IMG/VR virus record: IMGVR_UViG_3300034101_003081
Span: 1-64,000 of that record
From: a virus
DNA length: 64,000 nucleotides
Reading direction: 5' to 3' (one strand)
Below, one piece after another: positions 32,015 through 39,787 of the stretch (position 1 is its first letter; each line of letters starts with the position of its first letter). The position numbers were made by a program, and so were the translations under genes. The notes below the pieces were generated by a model. The model was not told where the DNA came from and did not search any database. It was given only the letters and a program-made list of their open reading frames with translations.

Positions 32015-32704
32015 CTATAGAGAAACAACCTCGATCCCGTCCCGGTTCTCCCAGACACGTCGCACGTTGTCCGAGTAGCCGGGCTGCAACTGCTCGATCA
32101 TCGGCAGATACTGCTCGTTGGGCATGCCGCTGCCGACGTCGAAGTCATGGCGGTCGCCAAAAATCCACGCGATGATCGAACGGTACTTGTTGCCGCAGAT
32201 GCGGTAGTTGATCAGCGAGATCGACGGGTCCATGCAAGCCCAGGCCAAGTCTATCTGTTTGCCCAAGTCTATGGTCGCGTATCGCGTGATCGACTCGACG
32301 GGCACGCCGCCACAGTGCGCGACGTTGCCGAGATGCTCGATGCTCGCCTGAGCCAGGTCTCCGTAGTACAGGATCGTGTCGCGGACCTTGGGATGTACCT
32401 CGTCGAGCGGGCGGCCCTCGGTCTTCGCGATCGCCTGGGCGACGAAGTCCTCGTCTGGAAACAGCCGCGTCTCGGCAAGCAGCCGCGAGTTGACCTCGAC
32501 GACGAGCGCCTTCTCGCCCTTATTGTCGTCGGCCGCGTGCCAGGCAAAGTACGGCGCGTACGCTGTGGTCAGGTACACGAAGTCCGGATGACTCGGGTAC
32601 GAGTCCCAGTTCCCCTTGCGTCGCTTGCCTCGCGGCTTGAGGCCCTGAGACAAGATGCGGTCGAGGTACTTGTCCGTCGTGCCGTGGTAGAGCAGTGCGT
32701 TCAT
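32015..32704 (-). CDS. Putative ADP-ribosyltransferase-like protein
   Basis: A 229-residue protein. LYHGTTDKYLDRILSQGLKP and FVYLTTAYAPYFAWHAA match the H...Y pattern of ART-like folds (KptA/PARP/phage Alt type), followed by a strand with LVVEVN. A third conserved acidic residue is not certain. It may modify a host protein or RNA. ATG 32704 after GGAGGG. Confidence 0.55.
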   Translation of the reverse strand: MNALLYHGTTDKYLDRILSQGLKPRGKRRKGNWDSYPSHPDFVYLTTAYAPYFAWHAADDNKGEKALVVEVNSRLLAETRLFPDEDFVAQAIAKTEGRPLDEVHPKVRDTILYYGDLAQASIEHLGNVAHCGGVPVESITRYATIDLGKQIDLAWACMDPSISLINYRICGNKYRSIIAWIFGDRHDFDVGSGMPNEQYLPMIEQLQPGYSDNVRRVWENRDGIEVVSL

Positions 32705-32710
32705 CGTGAG

Positions 32711-32845
32711 TCACCCTCCCAGCGTGCTAATCAACGTGTCTATCAAGTCTCGGACAAGTCTCGCAAGTCTTGAGTCTGTGCCGAGTTCCTGCCCTGCTCG
32801 CACGAGCAGGAGAGAATACAGGAGTTTGTCCAGGGTCTGCTTCAT
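32711..32845 (-). CDS. Very small Leu-rich protein (44 aa), tentative
   Basis: ATG 32845 to TGA 32713, Leu/Arg-rich (DKLLYSLLLVRAGQELG). It fills the gap between two genes exactly and its end carries the GGAGGG site of the next gene. Its own ribosome site is weak. Confidence 0.45.
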   Translation of the reverse strand: MKQTLDKLLYSLLLVRAGQELGTDSRLARLVRDLIDTLISTLGG

Positions 32846-32848
32846 GGG

Positions 32849-33136
32849 TCAGTACTCTCTCGGAAACAGGATCGTGGTCACGCTCCTGTCCCGCTCAGTG
32901 ATCACCCAGACCTTCTCGCCGTCAATCGTGTAGGCCGACAGGACGCGGCCCTCGCCGTCGACGGCCTCGTCGTTGAGTTGCTTGTCCTCGTCGCAGACCT
33001 CACCCCAGTCACCCGTGCGGTGCCGCAGGACGGCCGCGACGATGCCTGGCGTGCGAGACTCCGGCTTCTCCTTGACCCACGAGTCGATGCCTGCTGTGGC
33101 GACGACCAGGCCGAGTGGTAGTTGCGTGGCGTTCAC
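32849..33136 (-). CDS. Conserved plasmid/phage protein
   Basis: A 95-residue protein. TPGIVAAVLRHRTGDWGEVC, VLSAYTIDGEKVWVITERD and a final SVTTILFPREY are a well-known pattern of a small protein common on plasmids and phages. Its GTG at 33136 overlaps the upstream TGA. Function unknown. Confidence 0.75.
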   Translation of the reverse strand: MNATQLPLGLVVATAGIDSWVKEKPESRTPGIVAAVLRHRTGDWGEVCDEDKQLNDEAVDGEGRVLSAYTIDGEKVWVITERDRSVTTILFPREY

Positions 33137-33465
33137 TTGGATGCTCCTTGTTGGCACTCTTTGATACACCGATCGTACTCGCCGCCTGCCCCGTCGAGGC
33201 TCGACGTGTTGAACAGGTAGGCGAGTTGGTGGGCGATCAGACGCAGGGCAGAGTCGTTCCGGATCGACTGCCAGTCGGCGCCGTCGTGGAACATTGCCTG
33301 GACGTGATCGTGCAGCCGCTTCGTGACGGCGACGGGGTTGCAGGCCCCTTGCTGGATTACCACTGCATCGTGATGTCGGTTCATGCGTGCGGCCTCTCTT
33401 TTTTTGAAGAACTCGATCGCTGCCTGCTGCTCCTCGCGGAGCCGCTGTTCGTTGTTCATGTTCAT
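33133..33465 (-). CDS. Conserved plasmid/phage protein (DUF6900-like)
   Basis: A 110-residue protein. VVIQQGACNPVAVTKRLHDH and SALRLIAHQLAYLFNT are a recurring pattern (DUF6900-like) often beside the 32849 gene type. The ATG at 33465 lies 4 bases after the dispersed element, with no ribosome site. Confidence 0.65.
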   Translation of the reverse strand: MNMNNEQRLREEQQAAIEFFKKREAARMNRHHDAVVIQQGACNPVAVTKRLHDHVQAMFHDGADWQSIRNDSALRLIAHQLAYLFNTSSLDGAGGEYDRCIKECQQGASK

Positions 33466-33481
33466 GTTGGCGTGTCCAGAC

Positions 33482-34303
33482 TTAGCAAGACTCAAGACTC
33501 GGGAGGGAGACCCCGCACTGCTCGCAGAGTTTGGCGACCTCGGCGGCAAGTTCTGCCCTGGTGTGCGATCCAGCGCGGCGTGCCTCGCTCGTCGTGACGC
33601 AGCCCTCGTCGACCTCCAGGGCCGCCGGGTAGCAGTGACTTGGCAGGAACCCGAACCGCTCTTGGTGCGACCAGCACAGCCGACGCAGGCTCGCGTTGTG
33701 GCACAGGGCAAACGCGAGACGGTCGACGTCGACCGGCTGGTTCGCTGCCTTGACCAGCACCTCGACTTGGTGCTGGGCACGGCCGCCAGACGTCCGCGAC
33801 GTGGCCTTCGCGGCCCATAGTTCGACTCGCAGTCCCAGGCTTTCCAGAACGTCGACGGCGGCCAGGACAACGGCACCGCGAGCGAAGATCGCCTCGGCCG
33901 TCACGCCCGCACTGACGCCCAGGTTGGCGTACAGCCGGACGACCCGCTGCGACCCGAACCGGCCGGTCTCGTACTCGTTGTAAGAGCCGCAGGATTCCGG
34001 CTCGCCCGACAAGACGCGGCCGACGTCCACGAAGTCGCCGACGGCGTCCCAGGCGAACTGCTGGCAGGCGGCGACCTTCGAGGCCTCCACGTACTGATCG
34101 AGACTAGCCCGAATCTCGGCGACGCGAGCCGCACCCTCGTGCCAGCCAGCGTGCGCCAACTCGACGGCCTGCTCGAACGTGCGAGTGCCGAAGTGGCCTT
34201 CGCGGCCGACGTCGCGGCTGCTGATGCCCTTGACCTGCGGCACCTGGCGGACGTCCTCGACGAAGGCCTCGTACGAGTCAAAAGCGTGGCGGATGTGGCT
34301 CAT
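33482..34303 (-). CDS. CobT/vWA-like paralogue A (degenerate metal site)
   Basis: A 273-residue protein, first of three tandem relatives. Conserved blocks are a TFEQAVELAHAGWHEGAARV helix near 45, GDFVDVGRVLSGEPESCG near 90 and a vWA-like core RVVRLYANLGVSAG then AVVLAAVDVLESLGLRVELW near 120-160. In ordinary vWA domains the first strand ends in DxSxS; here it is NLGVS, so the metal site looks lost. The end is Cys-rich. It has its own promoter at 34329-34383. I infer a partner or adaptor of the AAA+ ATPase at 36159-37424. Confidence 0.65.
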   Translation of the reverse strand: MSHIRHAFDSYEAFVEDVRQVPQVKGISSRDVGREGHFGTRTFEQAVELAHAGWHEGAARVAEIRASLDQYVEASKVAACQQFAWDAVGDFVDVGRVLSGEPESCGSYNEYETGRFGSQRVVRLYANLGVSAGVTAEAIFARGAVVLAAVDVLESLGLRVELWAAKATSRTSGGRAQHQVEVLVKAANQPVDVDRLAFALCHNASLRRLCWSHQERFGFLPSHCYPAALEVDEGCVTTSEARRAGSHTRAELAAEVAKLCEQCGVSLPSLESC

Positions 34304-34328
34304 GTTCGATGTCTCCTGGGGATGTCGG

Positions 34329-34383
34329 ATTATTGCCGACGTCCTGAATGAAGTCAAGCGGCCGGTTTGGCTCTATGACACAA
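34329..34383 (-). promoter_or_regulatory. Sigma70-type promoter with upstream TTGTGTCATAG box
   Basis: -35 TTGACT at 34357-34352, 17-base spacer, -10 AATAAT at 34334-34329; box at 34383-34373 overlaps the stop codon of paralogue B. It serves paralogue A. Confidence 0.75.
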
Positions 34384-35212
34384 CAATGGATTCCCGCTCT
34401 TCGGCCGAGAAAGACACGCCGCACGACTCGCAGACTTGCAAGACTCGGGCCGCCCTGGCCGCCGCCGTTGTGTCACTCTGTCTAACCTCGGGCGTCGCGA
34501 TCGCGCCCTCCTCGACGAGCAGCGGGCACGTCCCCGTGCAGTTGGGGCTGAATCCCAAGTCTTCCTCGACGCTGAAGAACAGCCGACGCAGGCTGGCGTT
34601 GTGGGCCAAAAAGAACGCGATCCGGTCAGGCTCGAACGGCTGGCTGGCATCTTTGGCCTTGACCAGCACGGTCAACTTGTCGCCTCTGATGCGACTGTGC
34701 GAGCCAGAGCCGAGCCACAACTCGACACGGTGGCCGAGCGTCTCCAGCACGTCGACAGCCGCAAACACGGCGGCTCCAGCACTGAAAATGCTCTCCTTCT
34801 TGACGCCGGCAATCGCGGACAGGTTCGCAACTAACTTGATCACTCTCGTCGACGGCTGCGAGTCTTGCCCCTCGCGGAACGATCCGCAGCACTCAGGCTC
34901 GCCAGACAATACGCGGCCAATGTCGATGAAGTCGCCTGTAGTGTCCCACTCCAGTTTGCACGACTTGGCCGCGACAGCCTTGTCGACGACGCTCTCCAAC
35001 TCGGCGCGGAGTTTGGTCAGCCGCTCGGCGCCTGCGGGCCAGCCCTTCGTGGCGAGTTCGACAGCCTCGCCGAACGTCGCCGTGCCATGAAACCCAGCCT
35101 CGACGCCGCAGTGCGAGACCTTGGAGTTCTCGCCCTTGGTGTCGGCGGCGGCAATGAAGTCGCCGATGGTCTCGAACGTCACGACCCGATGATCATCGTT
35201 CTTCTTCTTCAC
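34373..35212 (-). CDS. CobT/vWA-like paralogue B (degenerate metal site)
   Basis: A 279-residue relative of the flanking genes: ATFGEAVELATKGWPAGAER, GDFIDIGRVLSGEPECCGS, RVIKLVANLSAIAG and AAVFAAVDVLETLGHRVELW. It also has HNASLRRLFF, shared with paralogue A. The DxSxS metal site is replaced by NLSAI. GTG start at 35212 after AAGGAG. Same inferred role as paralogue A. Confidence 0.65.
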   Translation of the reverse strand: MKKKNDDHRVVTFETIGDFIAAADTKGENSKVSHCGVEAGFHGTATFGEAVELATKGWPAGAERLTKLRAELESVVDKAVAAKSCKLEWDTTGDFIDIGRVLSGEPECCGSFREGQDSQPSTRVIKLVANLSAIAGVKKESIFSAGAAVFAAVDVLETLGHRVELWLGSGSHSRIRGDKLTVLVKAKDASQPFEPDRIAFFLAHNASLRRLFFSVEEDLGFSPNCTGTCPLLVEEGAIATPEVRQSDTTAAARAARVLQVCESCGVSFSAEERESIVVS

Positions 35213-35238
35213 GGTCTAGTCTCCTTGTCTTGGATTGC

Positions 35239-36069
35239 TCAGGCCTTGACCAGTTCTGCGATCTGCTCTTCGTCGAACGTGAGGCCGCACTTCTCGGCGA
35301 TCTTGATCACGTTCTCTTTCAGGCTCTTCGCCGACAGGTTGACCGCCGACAGAATCTCGTCGATCTCGACCGTGCCCTGACGCTTGCCGTAATCGGCGAC
35401 CGACGCTGGGTGGCAGTTCGACGGGCAGTGCCCGTACAACTCCATCCAGCGAAAACCGAACCGCCGGAAGAACGACGGGTGTGCGACGGTGAACGCGAGG
35501 CGGTCAGGGTCGACGATCTCGCCAGGCCGCTTGGCGACGACGTTCGCCGTGAGGTGAAGGCCGTGACCGCTCGTCGCCGTCGAGCAGATGACTTCGCAGC
35601 GAATGCCGCACGACTCAAGCAAGTCGACCGCCACCAGCACGGCCACGCCGCGGGCCGCGATCGCGTCGGCGCTGACGGCCCCGCTCACGCACTGATTGAG
35701 CCGTATCGACACGACCTTGGACGACACCGTCTCGCCGTTCTCAAACTCCTGGCCGCAGCACTCAGGCTCGCCCGACAGGACACGGCCAACGTCGATGAAG
35801 TCGCCAGTGACGTCCCAGCCGAACGTCCGAGACTTGGCAGTCTTGGCGGCGGAAATAAACGCCGAGAGTCCATCGCGGTGCTTGTTCACGCGGGCGACGC
35901 CGTCTGCCCAGCCCCTCGCGAACAACTCGCCAGCCTCGGCGTAGGTGTCCGTCCAGAAAAACTCCTTCCGGCCTGTGGCCTGGCTGTTCTGGCTCACGCC
36001 CTTGTCGTCGCGGGCGAGGTCTGCCAGGTAGTCGCTCACGGTCTCGTAGTCTTTGACGATCGTCTTCAC
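35239..36069 (-). CDS. CobT/vWA-like paralogue C (degenerate metal site)
   Basis: A 276-residue third relative, the most diverged: TYAEAGELFARGWADGVARV, GDFIDVGRVLSGEPECCGQ, KVVSIRLNQCVSG and VAVLVAVDLLESCGIRCEV. Tandem duplication and divergence explain the series A-B-C. Start GTG 36069 after AGGAGAA. It is the copy next to the AAA+ gene. Confidence 0.65.
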   Translation of the reverse strand: MKTIVKDYETVSDYLADLARDDKGVSQNSQATGRKEFFWTDTYAEAGELFARGWADGVARVNKHRDGLSAFISAAKTAKSRTFGWDVTGDFIDVGRVLSGEPECCGQEFENGETVSSKVVSIRLNQCVSGAVSADAIAARGVAVLVAVDLLESCGIRCEVICSTATSGHGLHLTANVVAKRPGEIVDPDRLAFTVAHPSFFRRFGFRWMELYGHCPSNCHPASVADYGKRQGTVEIDEILSAVNLSAKSLKENVIKIAEKCGLTFDEEQIAELVKA

Positions 36070-36158
36070 TGGGATGGTTCTCCTGGGCGTTGGCTTGTGT
36101 CCCCGCTCCCCGGCCGGCAAGCCCATAGCCAGCCGGGGAGCGTATCCAGACAACTCGA

Positions 36159-37424
36159 CTAGAGGTTCGCCTCGATCTTGCTGCGGGTGTCCTTGTCGAG
36201 CCCCTTCCAGACGCAGGCGTCGAGAGTGGCATCGACGGGCCAGCCAGCCCGAAGCAGGGCGACGCCGTTGATGTTCGCACGCGGCGAGACGATCACCCGC
36301 ACGCCCTTGCCGAGCGAGGCAATGGCATTACGGACGGCGACGACCTTCTTCACGTACTCGGCGACCCGCTCCTCGGCGACGGCCTTCTCGACGTCGGTCT
36401 TCACCGAATGCACCTTGATCCCCTTGGCCTGCGGGGCCTCGGCGAACAACTCCAGGGACAGGCCGCAGGCCGCCGCCTCGATCCGGGGATCGTACTGCCA
36501 GTCGACCAGCACGAACCGATCGAGCGTCGCCGCGTCGATCTGCTGCCGTCCCACGTACTGCCGATCGGCACCCTGCCCGATCGTGTTGGCACCGGCGATC
36601 AGCACGAAGTCGGCATGCTTCGCGACGACGGCGTCGGGGAACGAGGCGTGCCCGTTGGCGAGCAACTGATTGATCACGACCAGCACGGCCGGATTGGCCG
36701 CGTCGACCTCGTCGAGCAGGAACACGCCACCATGCTCGTAGGCGTCGCGGAGTTGCGTCCGCACCACCTTGCCGTTGGCGTCGTGGTAGCCGAGCAGGCT
36801 CGACTCGGACGTCTGCGGGCCGACCGACTTGGCGTAGAACGGCAGGCCGAGCGAGTCCGCGACGGCATGCGCCGACGACGTCTTGCCAGAGCCGGCAGGC
36901 CCGACGAGCCAGCAATTCCTGCGGGCAGCAACGGCGGCGAGCAAGGCCTCAAACTGGACGTGCTGGACGCCCACGTCGTTGGCGACGCCCTCGACGGTCA
37001 CGACCTCGATCCGCTGCGGCACCAGGGCCGCGATCCGCTGATCGACGATCGCCGTGACCTCGTCGATATCGACGCCGCCCTTGCCGCCCTCGGAGGTCAC
37101 GAGCCCGGTGTCGCGGACGGCCTCGGCGATGATCTCGGCGAGGGAACGATTGCCGCGACCGCCGTCGATCTCCGAGTCAGACTCGACCTCGCCGTTACCG
37201 TGTCCAGACTTCTCGGCACCGCTCGCCCACAGGCTCAGGCCCCGGCTCGTCTTGACGACCTGCTCGCCGTTGGGTCCGACGAGATGGAAGAGACGGGACT
37301 GGCGACCCTTCTCGGTCTCGCGGGTCTCGACCCGCTCGATCGTGAACTCCCTGCCGTCCGCGACGGTGATGACGGCGCCGACCTTGTACGACTGCCACGA
37401 GTTGTTGATGACGTTGTTGTTCAC
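36159..37424 (-). CDS. CobS/MoxR-type AAA+ ATPase
   Basis: A 421-residue protein. The first ~155 residues hold a small beta-rich domain (GAVITVADGREFTIERVE) and a linker. The AAA+ module has Walker A GPAGSGKT (175-182), Walker B FLLDEVDA (~235-242) and the CobS-like sensor GANTIGQGADRQYVGRQQ. MoxR-family ATPases act with vWA proteins as remodelling chaperones; CobS pairs with CobT. The vWA-like neighbours on both sides fit. GTG start at 37424 (AAGGAG); own promoter at 37495-37548. Confidence 0.85.
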   Translation of the reverse strand: MNNNVINNSWQSYKVGAVITVADGREFTIERVETRETEKGRQSRLFHLVGPNGEQVVKTSRGLSLWASGAEKSGHGNGEVESDSEIDGGRGNRSLAEIIAEAVRDTGLVTSEGGKGGVDIDEVTAIVDQRIAALVPQRIEVVTVEGVANDVGVQHVQFEALLAAVAARRNCWLVGPAGSGKTSSAHAVADSLGLPFYAKSVGPQTSESSLLGYHDANGKVVRTQLRDAYEHGGVFLLDEVDAANPAVLVVINQLLANGHASFPDAVVAKHADFVLIAGANTIGQGADRQYVGRQQIDAATLDRFVLVDWQYDPRIEAAACGLSLELFAEAPQAKGIKVHSVKTDVEKAVAEERVAEYVKKVVAVRNAIASLGKGVRVIVSPRANINGVALLRAGWPVDATLDACVWKGLDKDTRSKIEANL

Positions 37425-37494
37425 TGGGCTTCTCCTTTTGAAAACCAAATCGACCGGGCTGTGTGATCGAGTGACGTCCACTCGTCATGCGACA

Positions 37495-37548
37495 AGTATC
37501 TCCGCTGTCGGGGATGCTGTCAAGCGGATTCTTTTGACTATGACACAA
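37495..37548 (-). promoter_or_regulatory. Sigma70-type promoter with upstream TTGTGTCATAG box
   Basis: -35 TTGACA at 37523-37518, 17-base spacer, -10 GATACT at 37500-37495; box at 37548-37538. It serves the AAA+ ATPase, with a ~64-base leader. Confidence 0.8.
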
Positions 37549-37573
37549 GACGCAAAAACCCCTGTTTTTCGGC

Positions 37574-37798
37574 CTAAAACGAGGTTTTTCGGCCGGAGGG
37601 CTGTTCCGCCAGCCTGGCGGACAGGTGGGCGACGGCCTCGGATTCGGCGTGGTGCTGGGCGTACCAGGCCACCGCAGGCAGGAGCCATTCGACGTCGATC
37701 GGCCTGCCATTCGATGCCGCGACTGCGGCATCGAAGACCCGCAGATAGAGGTCTCGCTGTGGAGACGTCAGAAACTCCAGCACGTCGCAGTCACGCAT
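37574..37798 (-). CDS. Small helical protein
   Basis: A 74-residue protein (VEWLLPAVAWYAQHHAES) from ATG 37798 after GGAGGG. It lies between the Ro60-like gene and the AAA+ promoter. Function unknown; it may belong to the same system. Confidence 0.55.
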   Translation of the reverse strand: MRDCDVLEFLTSPQRDLYLRVFDAAVAASNGRPIDVEWLLPAVAWYAQHHAESEAVAHLSARLAEQPSGRKTSF

Positions 37799-37868
37799 GG
37801 CCAGTCCCTCCGCGACGAGAGTAGCGTGTCCAAACTACTCTCGCCGTGCGGGATCATACGTCGCGTGC

Positions 37869-39182
37869 TTAGGCCTGTGCAAGAGCCTCGCACTCGACGA
37901 TGTAGCGAATCACGTTTTCAGCGAAGCCGTCAACGTGAGTCCAACCGTCGTGATAGCCGACGCCATGCTGATACGGCGCGACGTTGATCATGTACGCCGC
38001 ATCTGCCTTCGGGCGCACAACACGGTCATGCGATTGTTCGTCCGTGACCACGATCAGGCGATCGTGGTCGAACTTCTCGACAGCCCGAATCGCTTCGCCG
38101 AGCAGCGTCCCGCCTCGCGGCTGCGAGAGTTGCACGGCCTCGACGCCAGACAGGCCACGACGAGGAGGCACCTCGACCACTCTGTCGGAGAATGAAAAGA
38201 CACGAAGGTCGTCGCAGTTGAGTATTGCCGCGAGCGACGCCGCTGCGTCAAGTCTCGTCAAGTCTGCGCGGCTCGACAGAGGCACGTCCATCGAGCCCGA
38301 GACGTCGACCAGCACGATCGTCTTGCCTGAGAGCCTCGGCAGTTCGTGGATCGACGCGAGCATCGCGATGTCGAGCGTCGGCTCCAGCGACGGCGCGGCC
38401 TTGGCCGCAGCGACGAAACGAAACGGAAGCACTCGCTCGGCGCCGAGCCTGCCCAAGATCGCGTTCTTGATCAGCGACGTCTCGACGCCAGCCTCGACCA
38501 TGTTCCGTAGGTTGCGGAGCAGGGCGAGGTAGCCGATCTTCTGCTCGCGGATCAGTCGCTCGAACGTGGACTTCTTGTCAGCGCCGCCTGAGAGCGAGAC
38601 TTCCCACGTATCGGGAGCAACGAGCGTTCCCTCGACGAGCGATCGCCACAGGCTTGCCTGCTCAGGTGTGTCGGGCTTGGCATGGCACAGAAATAAGACG
38701 TCGCGAAGTTTGATAGCCGACGGCTTGTTGTACTTGGCAAGTTGGTAGGCGTTGAACTTCTTGAACGCCGCCGCGAGGCCTTTCTTCATCGGGTTCGAGA
38801 GCGGCTTCTTGCCGTCGGCCCAGTAGATGGCGACGAGTTCTGCGAGTTCGTCCGCTCGCTGGATCGTGTCGACGATCGCCTGCGAGACGAGTTTGCCGGA
38901 GCCGTGCTTGATCAGCCCCTTGAGCAGGAGCAGCGGAACGTGCCGCAAATGAAACTTTGAGCGAGCCTCGACGGCGAGAGATGCGATCTCGTCGGGCGTG
39001 ACCTTCTCGCACAACGAGAGAATGCGATCCGCAACATCGACGCCATCCTCGTAGTGCGTCGACTCCCACAGCAGGCACGTCAGGACGGTGCGTCGCAGTT
39101 CCTGGCTGGGCGTGATCCGCACAGCCGGAGCGCCCTCGTGCGTGACTGCGGCATTCGAGGCGGGAGCGGTGTTGAGTCGCAC
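37869..39182 (-). CDS. rsr: Ro60-like TROVE/vWA RNA-binding protein
   Basis: A 437-residue protein. Residues ~20-285 match the TROVE ring of Ro60 (RTVLTCLLWESTHYEDGVD, VEARSKFHLRHVPLLLLKGL, LAAAFKKFNAYQLAKYNKP). The C-terminal vWA domain has an intact metal site, VDVSGSMDVP near 292-301, with later VFSFSDRVVEVP and LIVVTDEQSHD. Ro60 proteins bind Y RNAs and damaged RNAs; bacteria and a few phages have them. GTG start at 39182 (CAGGAG). Long 188-base leader with tandem repeats. The symbol follows the Deinococcus orthologue. Confidence 0.9.
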   Translation of the reverse strand: MRLNTAPASNAAVTHEGAPAVRITPSQELRRTVLTCLLWESTHYEDGVDVADRILSLCEKVTPDEIASLAVEARSKFHLRHVPLLLLKGLIKHGSGKLVSQAIVDTIQRADELAELVAIYWADGKKPLSNPMKKGLAAAFKKFNAYQLAKYNKPSAIKLRDVLFLCHAKPDTPEQASLWRSLVEGTLVAPDTWEVSLSGGADKKSTFERLIREQKIGYLALLRNLRNMVEAGVETSLIKNAILGRLGAERVLPFRFVAAAKAAPSLEPTLDIAMLASIHELPRLSGKTIVLVDVSGSMDVPLSSRADLTRLDAAASLAAILNCDDLRVFSFSDRVVEVPPRRGLSGVEAVQLSQPRGGTLLGEAIRAVEKFDHDRLIVVTDEQSHDRVVRPKADAAYMINVAPYQHGVGYHDGWTHVDGFAENVIRYIVECEALAQA

Positions 39183-39201
39183 GGCTGGGCTCCTGGCTGA
39201 T

Positions 39202-39365
39202 GAGGAAGAGAAATGCTGGCGAGAACAGCGAGGCCGGGGGATCAAACAGCCTTAGTGTGAAGTAACCGGACTCTGCACTACGCCAGCAAGGCGACAAGAG
39301 CCGCGAGAACAAACGGACACGGCGTGGTTTCTATCGCAAAGAAGTAGCCGTGGCCTGCACTACGC
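39202..39365 (-). ncRNA. Tandem ~82-nt repeat leader; candidate Y RNA-like element
   Basis: Two imperfect units, 39365-39284 and 39283-39202. Each starts GCGTAGTGCAG, then five variable bases, GG(C/T)TACTTC, and has TGTTCTCGC ~55 bases from the start. GTAG pairs with CTAC in unit 1 and with TTAC (a G-U pair) in unit 2, a small sign of RNA structure. It lies between a promoter and a Ro60-like gene. Y RNA is inferred from context; no tRNA-like fold was recognised. Confidence 0.45.
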
Positions 39366-39376
39366 GGCCGAGAGGC

Positions 39377-39404
39377 AGTGTACGGATACGCACACTGCGT
39401 GCAA
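39377..39404 (-). promoter_or_regulatory. Promoter of the Ro60-like gene and leader
   Basis: -35 TTGCAC at 39404-39399, 16-base spacer, -10 TACACT at 39382-39377. The spacer ends GCGTATCCG, the inverted form of the dispersed element, as in the promoter at 41089-41116. Confidence 0.65.
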
Positions 39405-39412
39405 GAAAGTTT

Positions 39413-39787
39413 TCAGCCCACGCCGGCGGGCAGAGGCTGCCAGTGCGTGGGCTGCGGCTTGAACGTCGCGAGCGAATCAGTCCTGACGAACACGCCGTCC
39501 TCGCCGCAGCAGCCGACTGAGACGGCGTCTTTGACGCAGACTAGCACGGGTTCGTCGACGTCAGGGAGCCGAGACTTGGCCGCGACCCACGGAGACTTGG
39601 ACTTCTTTGGCTTTCGCTTCGGCGAATCGGACTCGACGAGCGTCATGCTCAGTTCAAGCCGCGACGTGCCTGAGTATTCCTGAGTCACGGATACGCCCGT
39701 GATCCACCCCGTGACGTTGTTGGGCAACGCCCCGCCGTACTGAGACGCGACATAGTCGAGGATCGCGGACGAGAGTTCTTCGTTCAT
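39413..39787 (-). CDS. Phage protein with DUF551-like C-terminus
   Basis: A 124-residue protein. The first half is alpha/beta (SSAILDYVASQYGGALPNN), and the end PVLVCVKDAVSVG ... THWQPLPAGVG has the DUF551 pattern. The start overlaps the upstream stop (ATGA). Function unknown. Confidence 0.6.
   Translation of the reverse strand: MNEELSSAILDYVASQYGGALPNNVTGWITGVSVTQEYSGTSRLELSMTLVESDSPKRKPKKSKSPWVAAKSRLPDVDEPVLVCVKDAVSVGCCGEDGVFVRTDSLATFKPQPTHWQPLPAGVG

Noticed and set aside
36408-37466. 352-residue + strand frame opposite the AAA+ ATPase
   Set aside because: Shadow; Walker motifs are on the minus strand.
39246-39412. tRNA or tRNA-like fold in the Ro60 leader
   Set aside because: No acceptor stem, T loop or CCA pattern could be fitted; kept only as a repeat and candidate RNA.
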